Of a stretch of 64,000 nucleotides of DNA, positions 16,436 through 23,937 are shown one piece after another. Made by a program: the position numbers and the translations under genes. Under the pieces are notes generated by a model, which worked only from the letters and a program-made list of their open reading frames with translations, was not told where the DNA came from and did not search any database. Source of the stretch: Mycobacterium sp. Root265. GTDB taxonomy: Bacteria; Actinomycetota; Actinomycetes; Mycobacteriales; Mycobacteriaceae. The stretch spans positions 1-64,000 of the forward strand of contig NZ_LMJA01000006.1 in the NCBI RefSeq assembly GCF_001428895.1. Reading direction: 5' to 3'. Position 1 is the stretch's first letter. Every line of letters starts with the position of its first letter.

Positions 16436-17773
16436 ATGGGCGCCCATCACCGTCGAAGTCATGCCCGCATCCGTTCCGCGCAGCAGGGCTCCGGGCGCCA
16501 TCGCGCAGCGCCCGAGCGCCCGAACGCGCCCCAGCACTGGCTGGGTCCGGTGGCGGCCGCGGCGATGTCGCTGTCCCTGGTGGCCCCCGTCTCGGCTCAG
16601 GCCAGCACGTTGATCTCCATCGGTGCGACCGGATCCTGGGACAACGCTCCGGTGACCGCGCTGCGGCAATGGCCGGCCACGCACGCCTTCGCCGACGACC
16701 CGGTGACCGACACCGTGGTGGTGCAGTACCCGGCGTCGCTGGGTTTCATCGGTATGCCCATGGGGGAATCGGTCGCCGAAGGTGCCGCCGGCCTGCTCCG
16801 CGCGATCGAGTCGATCTCCGGAAGAAAGATCATCGCCTGCGAAAGTCAGGGCTGCCTCTCGGTCACCCAACTGCTCGCGCAGTTCATCGCCGACGCCACC
16901 ACCGCGCCCGCCGCCGAGGACCTGATCATCGTGATGATCGGCAATCCCGCCACCGCGGGCGGTGGCGCCTCGGCGCAGAACCCGGGTGGCTACGAACCGT
17001 TCTTCCGCATCACCTTCGCCGGAGCCACACCCGAAAGTCAGTACGAGACAGTCAATGTCACTCGCGAATACGACTTCTTCGCCGATCGTCCGGTGAATGA
17101 CCCGAATGCCCTGGCCGTGTGGAACAACCTGGTGGCCTTCCTCGTCGTTCACCCGATCTACGGAGACGTCGACATGGACGATCCGGACAACCTGGTCAAG
17201 GTGGTGGGTAACACCACCTATGTGCTGGTTCCGACGAAACAGCTGCCGATGCTGCAATCCCTCTACGACACGGCCGAAGCATGGCGGCTGCTCACCGGTC
17301 AGGCCGACCTGCTGCAGCAGGTCGAGGCGCTCGACGCCCGGCTTCGTGCCATCATCGATCAGGATTACGACCGCAGCGGCTTCCTGCCCAAGGGCTCGCC
17401 GGGGCAGACCGACACCGACGATGGCCCGGCCGACACCGATCCGCCGCCCGAACCGGAACCGGTGAACGCCGGCAATGATTCCGAAGGCACTGCCGCAGAG
17501 CGGGATAGGGACGATAGTCACGACACCACCGACAGCGATCGGGACAGCGGCAACGAGGCGGCACCCGACTCCCCCGCACCCGAAGAAGAGGACGGACCCG
17601 AGCGGCCGGTGGGCATGGCCGATGTCGACACCGACGAGGACGACCCGCACGAACCGGCGGATGATCGGTCCCCGACGGAGGATTCCGACGCGACGGCGGA
17701 TCCGGGTGACTCGCCGTCGTCATCGGCGACGGATGCCGGCTCCGCACCGGATTCCGGGAGCGATTCAATCTGA
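16436..17773 (+). CDS. secreted PE-PPE-domain serine hydrolase with acidic C-terminal tail
   Basis: A 445-residue exported protein. After a basic N-terminus comes a hydrophobic stretch ending VSAQA (about residues 40-56), a probable Sec signal. Residues about 75-320 match the PE-PPE domain, an alpha/beta hydrolase: the elbow reads CESQGC with probable nucleophile Ser137, preceded by VVVQYPASLGF. It lacks the PE or PPE N-terminal module. The last 120 residues are an Asp/Glu/Ser/Pro-rich disordered tail. Family enzymes act as esterases or trehalose-lipid-processing transferases. The 291 bp upstream show no other gene. The start ATG 16436 is the best fit to a signal peptide. Confidence 0.82.
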   Translation: MGAHHRRSHARIRSAQQGSGRHRAAPERPNAPQHWLGPVAAAAMSLSLVAPVSAQASTLISIGATGSWDNAPVTALRQWPATHAFADDPVTDTVVVQYPASLGFIGMPMGESVAEGAAGLLRAIESISGRKIIACESQGCLSVTQLLAQFIADATTAPAAEDLIIVMIGNPATAGGGASAQNPGGYEPFFRITFAGATPESQYETVNVTREYDFFADRPVNDPNALAVWNNLVAFLVVHPIYGDVDMDDPDNLVKVVGNTTYVLVPTKQLPMLQSLYDTAEAWRLLTGQADLLQQVEALDARLRAIIDQDYDRSGFLPKGSPGQTDTDDGPADTDPPPEPEPVNAGNDSEGTAAERDRDDSHDTTDSDRDSGNEAAPDSPAPEEEDGPERPVGMADVDTDEDDPHEPADDRSPTEDSDATADPGDSPSSSATDAGSAPDSGSDSI

Positions 17774-17872
17774 GGATCGTGCAAGAAACAGACTGAAACG
17801 CGGAGCCGCCTCTTCCGCTTGTCGTGGTGTGGGTCACATGATTGACCCAACACAGACGGGCAGGTTGGAGCC

Positions 17873-18415
17873 ATGCGATCACCACATCCGCGACGATGGT
17901 TGCCGCGTCGCCGTTCACGGGACGCCGATTTCGCCCGGTCGCGCGCCGCGGTGGCCGAACTCGAACTTCCGCCCGCGGTGTACAAGACCTGCCCGTGGCA
18001 GCCGCGGGAGCTCGTCGAGCTCGGCCTGCGTCAGTGGTTGCGTTGCTGCGCAGCAGCTTTGCGCGACAACGAGCATATCGGGATGCCGTCGCATGCGGTC
18101 GACGAGGCCTGGCACGGCCTGATTCTGTGCACGGCCCGGTATCAGGTGTTCTGCTACGAGGCCTACGGGCAGTTCATGCATCACCATCCGGCCGGTGGTG
18201 CGCCCGCGGGCAGTACGGCGGCGACCGAGCCGATGGATGAACAACTGCGGCGCACCGTGATCGCCTGGGAATTGGTCGCCGACCCCGGTGAGCGATGCGT
18301 GCTCTGGGATCTGGACACCCAGGTCGGCGTCGCCGAGCCCTGGGGTATCGCGGCCGACAGGGTCGAATACATCAAGACCGCTGCGGCCGGACTGCACCGC
18401 CATCCCCCGCGATAG
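17873..18415 (+). CDS. conserved hypothetical protein with DEAWH...FC...HHxP motif
   Basis: A 180-residue protein, basic at the start. The centre has VDEAWHGLILCTARYQVFCYEAYGQ then FMHHHP (key residues Asp, Trp-His, Phe-Cys and His-His-Pro around positions 77-106). That pattern recurs in proteins related to the glycine-rich-domain (GRDP-like) family; the His and Cys residues could hold a metal. No signal peptide or membrane segment is evident. It is followed 29 bp later by a response-regulator gene on the same strand, but a leaderless promoter in between suggests separate transcription. Function unknown. Confidence 0.7.
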   Translation: MRSPHPRRWLPRRRSRDADFARSRAAVAELELPPAVYKTCPWQPRELVELGLRQWLRCCAAALRDNEHIGMPSHAVDEAWHGLILCTARYQVFCYEAYGQFMHHHPAGGAPAGSTAATEPMDEQLRRTVIAWELVADPGERCVLWDLDTQVGVAEPWGIAADRVEYIKTAAAGLHRHPPR

Positions 18416-18431
18416 CGACCGGGAGGGGTCC

Positions 18432-18437
18432 TACCAT
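18432..18437 (+). promoter_or_regulatory. candidate -10 element (TACCAT) for a leaderless response-regulator transcript
   Basis: TACCAT fits the mycobacterial TANNNT -10 and lies seven bases before the ATG at 18445, the spacing that would place transcription start on the A of the start codon. No Shine-Dalgarno sequence is needed in that case. The -35 region is not recognisable. Inference from spacing only. Confidence 0.45.
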
Positions 18438-18444
18438 CAGCTCC

Positions 18445-19110
18445 ATGAAAGTCCTGCTCGTCGAAGACGACGAGGGCGTTGCGTCGGCACTGACCGAGCT
18501 TCTCGGCCAGACCGGCGCCGACGTGACGTGTGCCGGCCGGGGCTCCGACGCACTGCACCGGGTGAAGGACTGCGATCTGGTCCTGCTCGATCTCGGTCTG
18601 CCCGATATGGACGGTCTGGACGTGTTGCGCACCCTGCGACGCGCGTCCTCGGTCCCGGTCATCATCATGACGGCCAGGGACAGTGACGGCGCCGTGGTGC
18701 TGGGATTGCGTGCGGGCGCCGACGACTATCTGGTCAAGCCGGTGCGCAAGGCGGTGCTGTTGGCGCGGATCGACGCGGTCATGCGCCGGATGCGCCGTGG
18801 CGTGGGCGAAACCGCGACACCGGCCGGCCCGGTGCTGGCCGGACCGGTCAGCATCGACAGGGAACGCCGCGAGGTCACGTTGAACAGCATTCCGCAGACC
18901 CTCACCCGAACCGAGTTCCAACTGCTGAGCACCCTGGCCAACCGGCAGGGTGAGGCCGTCAGCCGCGAGGAGCTCATGCTCGAGGTGTGGGGCACGGCCG
19001 TCGTCGGACGGTCGCGTTCGCTGGATTTCTTCGTCGGGCAGATCAGAGCGAAGCTCACCGGTCTCCCCCTGCAGACGGTGCGCGGATTCGGTTTTCGGCT
19101 GGATCCCTGA
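18445..19110 (+). CDS. OmpR-family DNA-binding response regulator
   Basis: A 221-residue two-domain regulator. The receiver has acidic EDD near residue 8, phospho-acceptor Asp49 in LVLLDLGLPDMDG, a conserved Thr in IIMTARDSDG, and the Lys in DDYLVKPVRK. The C-terminal half is a winged helix-turn-helix (LTRTEFQLLSTLANRQGEAV, then the VRGFGFRL wing). Its stop overlaps the kinase start (TGATG), so regulator and kinase are coupled. Third in the unit is a TAXI-type binding lipoprotein, which suggests the pair senses or controls use of a small extracellular solute. The specific ligand is not known. Confidence 0.93.
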   Translation: MKVLLVEDDEGVASALTELLGQTGADVTCAGRGSDALHRVKDCDLVLLDLGLPDMDGLDVLRTLRRASSVPVIIMTARDSDGAVVLGLRAGADDYLVKPVRKAVLLARIDAVMRRMRRGVGETATPAGPVLAGPVSIDRERREVTLNSIPQTLTRTEFQLLSTLANRQGEAVSREELMLEVWGTAVVGRSRSLDFFVGQIRAKLTGLPLQTVRGFGFRLDP

Positions 19111-20522
19111 TGGGGCCTCGGGTTCGCGCCGTGCTGGTGGTGCTGTTGCTGATGGTGATCGCGGCGCTCGCGATCCCGTTGGCGCTGACGCTGGCGGATC
19201 GCCGCACCGATGGGCTGGCGACCGAACGCCATCGCCAGTTGGCAGCGCTGGCGGAGGCCGCCGCCGCTCCGGAAGCCCCGTTGCAGGCCCTGGTCCAGCG
19301 GTATCGACAGGTCTACGGCGAGAGCTTGCTAGTCACCGACTCCGATGGCCGGACGCTGGCCGCCGACGGCCTCGACCCAGCCGATCCGGACGTCGCGACG
19401 GCGGCCGGCCGTGCCCTCGTCGATGCCCCGGCATTGCGCTGGAACGCCCTCCGGCCCTGGGACGAACACCGGCTGCTGGCCACCGCGGCAATCCGGCGCG
19501 ACGGCGAAGTGGTCGGCGCCGTCGTGCTCGGGGTGGACTCGTCCGAGGCGGTCCGCGATATCGCGGCGGGCTGGGTATGGCTGGCCGCGGGCGGGCTGGC
19601 CATTCTTGCCGCGGCGGTGGTGGCCGCCCGGATGCTCACCCGCTGGGTGTTACGTCCGATCACCGGTTTGGAGCGGGCGGTGGCCGAGATGACAGCGGAT
19701 GTTTCCGGTCCGTCCTGGGCGAGCGAAGCGACCGGATCCAAGCCGGCCGATGTGACCGGACCACCGGAATTGCGGCACTTCACCGCGGCTTTCAACGCGA
19801 TGGCACAGGTCGTGCGGGCCTCGCTGGACCGGCAACGGCGGCTGGTCGCCGATGCCTCGCACCAGTTGCGCAATCCGCTGGCCGCCGTCCGGTTGCGCGC
19901 GGACACCCTGGAAACCTATGTGGCCGAGGAGGGGCTGACCACCTACAACTCGCTGACCGCCCAACTCGACCGGTTCGAGAATCTGTTGCAGCAGCTGATG
20001 CGGTTGGCCCGCGCCGAGCAGGTCAGCGGGAGCCGACAGGTGGGTCTGGCCAGCACGGCCGAGGAACGCACCGATCTCGACGACGTGATCGCCGAACGCC
20101 GCGCGTTCTGGGAGCCGGTCGCGGCACGACACGGGCAGCAGTTGCGTTCAGAACCAGTGAGTTCCGTTGCGCAGGTGCAGGTTTCCCGCCACGAGGTCGA
20201 GCAGCTTCTCGATGTCGCTGTGGACAATGCGCTGCGTTATGCCGGCGACGGCGCCATCGTCACCGTGTCCACCGCTTCCGCCGAGGACGCCGTCGACCTG
20301 ATCATCAGCGATGACGGCTGCGGGCTGCCCGAGGAGGATCGCGCGCGGGCCTCCGCCCGTTTCTGGCGCGGCCGTGACGACAGCGCGGGTACCGGGCTGG
20401 GACTGGCGATCGCCGCCGAAATCGCTGCGGGCCACGGCGGCACCATCTCGGTGGAGCAGGCCCCGGAGGGCGGACTGCTCATCCGGTTCCGCCTGCCTTC
20501 GGCGGGAGCCCCGTCGTGCTGA
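19110..20522 (+). CDS. two-component sensor histidine kinase
   Basis: A 470-residue membrane kinase. One membrane segment is near residues 6-28 and a second near 155-175, enclosing an extracytoplasmic sensor loop of about 125 residues. A HAMP-like region follows, then the H-box DASHQLRNPLAAVRL with phospho-accepting His251. The ATPase has N-box VDNALRYAGDG, G1 DDGCGLPEEDRA and G2 GTGLGLAIAAEI, all intact. It overlaps the response regulator by one base and the downstream TAXI lipoprotein gene by seven. The sensor loop might interact with that binding protein, as in other kinase/binding-protein pairs (inference). Confidence 0.92.
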   Translation: MGPRVRAVLVVLLLMVIAALAIPLALTLADRRTDGLATERHRQLAALAEAAAAPEAPLQALVQRYRQVYGESLLVTDSDGRTLAADGLDPADPDVATAAGRALVDAPALRWNALRPWDEHRLLATAAIRRDGEVVGAVVLGVDSSEAVRDIAAGWVWLAAGGLAILAAAVVAARMLTRWVLRPITGLERAVAEMTADVSGPSWASEATGSKPADVTGPPELRHFTAAFNAMAQVVRASLDRQRRLVADASHQLRNPLAAVRLRADTLETYVAEEGLTTYNSLTAQLDRFENLLQQLMRLARAEQVSGSRQVGLASTAEERTDLDDVIAERRAFWEPVAARHGQQLRSEPVSSVAQVQVSRHEVEQLLDVAVDNALRYAGDGAIVTVSTASAEDAVDLIISDDGCGLPEEDRARASARFWRGRDDSAGTGLGLAIAAEIAAGHGGTISVEQAPEGGLLIRFRLPSAGAPSC

Positions 20523-21442
20523 GTCGTCGCGCCTTCCTTCTCGCCGCAACGGCAACCGTTGCCGCGTGCAGTTTCCGGGGCGCACCGCACGGGCACCTGC
20601 GCCTGGCCGCCGGCGATCCGGGCGGAATGTATCTGGCCTTCGCCGAGTTGCTCGCCACCCGGGTGCAAGCCCGGTTCCCGGATGTCGAGGTCGAGGTCGT
20701 ACCCACCGAGGGCACCGTGGAGAACCTGGCGCTGTTGCGCTCGGGAGACGTCGATGCCGGCCTGGCGCTGGCCGATGTCGCCGAACGGGACCGGGTCACC
20801 GGCCCGACCGACTCGGAACCCGTCGCCGTCGCCCGGGTGTACGAGAACTACCTGCAGGTCATCGTGCGGGATTCGGTCGGTGTGCACCACGTGTCAGAGC
20901 TGCGCGGACGGCGTGTCTCGTTCGGTGCGGCCCGTTCCGGTGGCGCGGCGACCAGCGCGGTGCTGTTCGACGCGGCCGGTCTGGCCGGCGACGTCCAGAT
21001 CTCCTGGCTCCGGTTGCGGGAGGCGCTGTCGCAGCTGGCCGGCGACGGCATCGAGGCCCTGGTGTGGTCGGGCGGGGTACCCACGCCGGCGGTCGCGGAG
21101 CTCAATACCCGACTGCGGCTGCGGGTTCTGGACATCGGCGCGCTGGCCGCACCGATGAGCCGGATCTCGTCCTACCCGTATGCGGTCCGGCGGGTGCCCG
21201 CCGGAGGCTATGTGCCACCGGGCATTCGCTCCATCGGCGTGCCCAACCTGCTGCTGTGCCGCAGGCAGATCGCCGAGGACCTGGTGGCCGCGATGGTGAA
21301 CGTCATCGCGACCGAATCGCCGCACCTGGTGCCGCCGTATGTGCGCGGGTTGCAGTACCTCGACGCGCCCTCGATGATCCAGACCGGCGCGATACCACTG
21401 CATCCCGGTGCCGTCGGCGCTTACCGCGACCTGCACGGGTGA
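20516..21442 (+). CDS. TAXI-family (TRAP-type) solute-binding lipoprotein
   Basis: A 308-residue exported binding protein. The N-terminus SRRAFLLAATATVAAC carries a twin-arginine motif and a lipobox with Cys18, so it is probably Tat-exported and lipid-anchored. The mature part shows TAXI features: AAGDPGGMYLAFAELLATR and PTEGTVENLALLRSGDVDAGLAL, the usual ligand-pocket regions. TAXI proteins usually serve TRAP importers, but no TRAP membrane subunit occurs in the window. The GTG start overlaps the kinase stop by seven bases. I therefore read it as the ligand receptor of the adjoining two-component system; import through a distant permease is the alternative. Confidence 0.82.
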   Translation: MLSRRAFLLAATATVAACSFRGAPHGHLRLAAGDPGGMYLAFAELLATRVQARFPDVEVEVVPTEGTVENLALLRSGDVDAGLALADVAERDRVTGPTDSEPVAVARVYENYLQVIVRDSVGVHHVSELRGRRVSFGAARSGGAATSAVLFDAAGLAGDVQISWLRLREALSQLAGDGIEALVWSGGVPTPAVAELNTRLRLRVLDIGALAAPMSRISSYPYAVRRVPAGGYVPPGIRSIGVPNLLLCRRQIAEDLVAAMVNVIATESPHLVPPYVRGLQYLDAPSMIQTGAIPLHPGAVGAYRDLHG

Positions 21443-21460
21443 TCGGCCCCAGACGCGGAT

Positions 21461-21498
21461 CTGCCGCTGTGGGAATGTCCGAGTTCCCACAGCGGCAG
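21461..21498. terminator. perfect 15-bp hairpin between convergent genes (bidirectional terminator)
   Basis: CTGCCGCTGTGGGAA at 21461-21475 is followed by an 8-nt loop (TGTCCGAG) and its exact reverse complement at 21484-21498. It lies 19 bp after the TAXI gene stop and 21 bp before the glycoside-hydrolase stop on the other strand. There is no U-tract on either side, which is common for mycobacterial terminators. Confidence 0.75.
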
Positions 21499-21519
21499 TT
21501 CCTCGCCCCCTCGCGAGTC

Positions 21520-23535
21520 TCAGTTGTCGCCACCCGAGGCCGACGTGGCCCCCGAGCTCTGACCTGCAGGCGACGCCGAACCCTGCCCGCTTTCGCGGTT
21601 CGCCCGCACCGCATTTCGCGGTCCCCGCGGGGCACGCAGCTCGTGGCGTGCCTTCAGGTTGGGCGCCACCGTCTGCCGCACTTCGTGCTCGCCACTCTCG
21701 TCAGAATCCGTGGCCGCGAGGTCGTGCTTGCCGGTGAGCGACGTGGTGGCGTTCTTCTCTGGTGCCGCCGTGTCGGCTGCCTCGGACTCGTCGATGACCT
21801 TGTCGTTCACGGTCTCGGTGGACTCGGTGGTCTCCTCGGCCGGCTCGGTCGCGGTCTCTTCGGTCTCGGTCGCCTCGTCATCCGGGACTTCCTCGGTGAC
21901 CTCCTCGTTGACAGGTGCCTCCACGGTCTCCTCTTCTGTGACCGGCAGCTCCGCGACGGGCAGTTCCTCGGTGACCACTGCCTCGGCGGGAGACTCCCCA
22001 ACCTGCTGCACAGACTTCGCTTCCTGCACGGAATGCTCTGCACCGGAAACGGTTTCGATACCCTGACCGGAGTCGACCTCGACTGCTTCCAGCCCGTCAG
22101 CACCCGCGGCCGGGTCCTCCTGCAGCCCGTCCACGCCGGCACTGGCGGTCCTCGCGCTCAGCGCGGTGGTCTTCGCCGACGAAGGGTTCATTCCGAACAG
22201 TCCACCGAGCAGGTTGGAGAAGATTGCTCCAATGGCAGTGAACAGATTGGGAAAGACGTTGAACATTCCGGATATGGCCTGCGAGATCGCTTGCAGGAAG
22301 GCCGCCAACGGGTTCGCAGGGGGCGCTTCCGCCCCCGGTCCCTGACCGGGCCCCGTACCGGGATTGGTGGGCGGCTTGGTCAAGAAGGCGATCAGCTCCT
22401 TGATGACCTCCCCGACCGGCTTCATGGTGCCGTCCGGACGGAAGATGCCGAGGTTGGCTTCATCGTTGTCCGCGGGTGGATTGAGCCAGTCCTTGATGGT
22501 GTATAGGAAGATCGGCCCGGCCCCCTGCATGGTCTGCCAGAACTCGATCAGGTCTCGGACGAAGGCGGCCTGGGTGGCATCGGACACTTTGTTCGTCGGC
22601 AGACCATACTCGGTGATCCAGATCTTGATTTGCTCCTGCCCCTCTTCGAGGAAGGAGTCCATGAGTTCGCGGATCTGATTCAGCTGGAAGAGCGGCATGC
22701 CCTCTTTCCAGGGCAGGTTTTCCCCGACCGAGAACTTCCATTCGAAGTTGTAGGGGTGGAAGGACAGCGCGTCGAAGAAACCGTGTGCGCCCGCTTCGTA
22801 CATTTTACGGACGAAATCGACGGGGTTCATGGTGAGTCCCGGCCACGTCTTGCCTGCGCCAACGACACCACCGATCACCGTGATGTCCGTGCCGAGTTGC
22901 GCGGCAGCTTGCTTCAGCGCGGTGTAGGTCTTCTTCAGCATGTTGGCGTAGGCGACCGGGTCCAAGGTGTTCCAGAACTGGATCGAGTTGGGCTCGTTCC
23001 ACACCTCGTAGGCCGAGATCTTGTCGCCGTAGCGGAGCGCCACGGACTTCGCGAAGGCCGCAAACCGGTCGAAATCATTGGGTTGACCATTGATGGGGGT
23101 GCTGCCCGTCGCCCACATGGGGGTCGAGTTGAGCACCCCGAGGATGCCCATCCCGCGGGCGGCGGCGGCGTTGACCACCATGTCGAGCTGGTCCCACCGG
23201 GGGGCGCCGAGGCCGAACGGGGTGTCCGGGTGCAGCGGCTGCACGCCGGCCCACGGCACCATGATCCGGACATTCGTCACGCCGAGTGACTGCATGAGGT
23301 CCAACCTGGCGTTTATCTCCGCCAGAGACGTCGACAGGTACAGCTCCGAGTCGGCGATGCCAATGGTGGACGGGGACTCGTCGATCTGCGCGACCTGCAT
23401 CACGTTGTAGGACCGTTGTTTGGTCAGTGGCAAGACATGCTGAGTTGCCGTGGCCGCGAAAAGTGCCGCAGCTATCAAAGCGATCATTCCTCTGACGGCA
23501 ACGTGCCGGATGGGTTTCCGCATCTGGTCCCACAT
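21520..23535 (-). CDS. secreted glycoside hydrolase (GH39/GH5-like clan A) with acidic C-terminal extension
   Basis: A 671-residue exported protein. A Sec-type signal covers residues about 12-36. The (beta/alpha)8 domain spans about 50-385: acid/base Glu181 lies in YEVWNEPN and nucleophile Glu309 in WITEYGLPT, the two hallmarks of retaining clan GH-A enzymes. After a Gly/Pro linker comes a hydrophobic segment (about 411-455), then a Glu/Thr/Val-rich acidic tail of more than 120 residues, then a basic end. ATG 23535 has a GGGGAG site six bases upstream. The substrate is probably an extracellular polysaccharide or glycolipid; the family number is uncertain. Confidence 0.85.
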   Translation of the reverse strand: MWDQMRKPIRHVAVRGMIALIAAALFAATATQHVLPLTKQRSYNVMQVAQIDESPSTIGIADSELYLSTSLAEINARLDLMQSLGVTNVRIMVPWAGVQPLHPDTPFGLGAPRWDQLDMVVNAAAARGMGILGVLNSTPMWATGSTPINGQPNDFDRFAAFAKSVALRYGDKISAYEVWNEPNSIQFWNTLDPVAYANMLKKTYTALKQAAAQLGTDITVIGGVVGAGKTWPGLTMNPVDFVRKMYEAGAHGFFDALSFHPYNFEWKFSVGENLPWKEGMPLFQLNQIRELMDSFLEEGQEQIKIWITEYGLPTNKVSDATQAAFVRDLIEFWQTMQGAGPIFLYTIKDWLNPPADNDEANLGIFRPDGTMKPVGEVIKELIAFLTKPPTNPGTGPGQGPGAEAPPANPLAAFLQAISQAISGMFNVFPNLFTAIGAIFSNLLGGLFGMNPSSAKTTALSARTASAGVDGLQEDPAAGADGLEAVEVDSGQGIETVSGAEHSVQEAKSVQQVGESPAEAVVTEELPVAELPVTEEETVEAPVNEEVTEEVPDDEATETEETATEPAEETTESTETVNDKVIDESEAADTAAPEKNATTSLTGKHDLAATDSDESGEHEVRQTVAPNLKARHELRAPRGPRNAVRANRESGQGSASPAGQSSGATSASGGDN

Positions 23536-23776
23536 GGTGACTCCCCTTCTGACATGCGACGTTCGGACATTGACCTCGCACTCCGCATGAAATTAACCCA
23601 TGTGACAGCAAATTGCGAACCTTACTCGAAAGTACAGTTCGGACCCATTTTGTTACGCACCATTAGCCATTTCTAGCAAACTCGTGTCAGGGACTGTTGC
23701 ATTCGGATTGAGACGGTTCAATGCGGAACTGGCAAAGAAAACCCGGAACAAGATCGAGATCGGGCCGAGACCGCCT

Positions 23777-23792
23777 TGTGACATGAGTCACA
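23777..23792. promoter_or_regulatory. cAMP receptor protein (CRP) binding site, exact consensus
   Basis: TGTGA-CATGAG-TCACA is an exact match to the TGTGA-N6-TCACA consensus bound by mycobacterial CRP (Rv3676 type). It lies 161 bp before the cyclase start codon, about 105 bp before its possible start site, and 242 bp before the glycoside-hydrolase start on the other strand. Control of a cAMP-making enzyme by the cAMP-responsive regulator would be direct feedback. Binding itself is inferred. Confidence 0.75.
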
Positions 23793-23900
23793 GCAGTTTG
23801 CTGGCGAGAGCACGGATTTCGCTGTGTCGGTTCAAGATCACGACACGCCGAGACTTCGGTTAGCGAATATTGACGTAAACGTTAGCTAATATGCGGGCCT

Positions 23901-23918
23901 GTCCACCGAACGGTGGAC
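23901..23918. repeat. 8-2-8 inverted repeat in the cyclase 5' leader
   Basis: GTCCACCG-AA-CGGTGGAC is a perfect palindrome starting nine bases after the possible -10 TAATAT and ending 19 bases before the annotated cyclase start. It could be an operator at the transcription start or an RNA hairpin near the ribosome-binding region. Confidence 0.55.
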
Positions 23919-23937
23919 ATGACGCATCCGTCAATTT

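Larger units (their letters stand above)
23536..23937. promoter_or_regulatory. divergent control region between the glycoside hydrolase and adenylate cyclase genes
   Basis: 402 bp of visibly lower GC than the surroundings, with no credible gene. It contains an exact CRP consensus (23777-23792), a possible -10 TAATAT (23887-23892) for the cyclase, and an 8-2-8 palindrome (23901-23918) just downstream of it. On the hydrolase side, AT-rich stretches around 23600-23680 probably hold its promoter. Confidence 0.6.

Noticed and set aside
17818-17833. CRP-like half-site (CGTGG-N6-TCACA) before the 17873 gene
   Set aside because: Right arm is perfect but the left arm matches only three of five positions.
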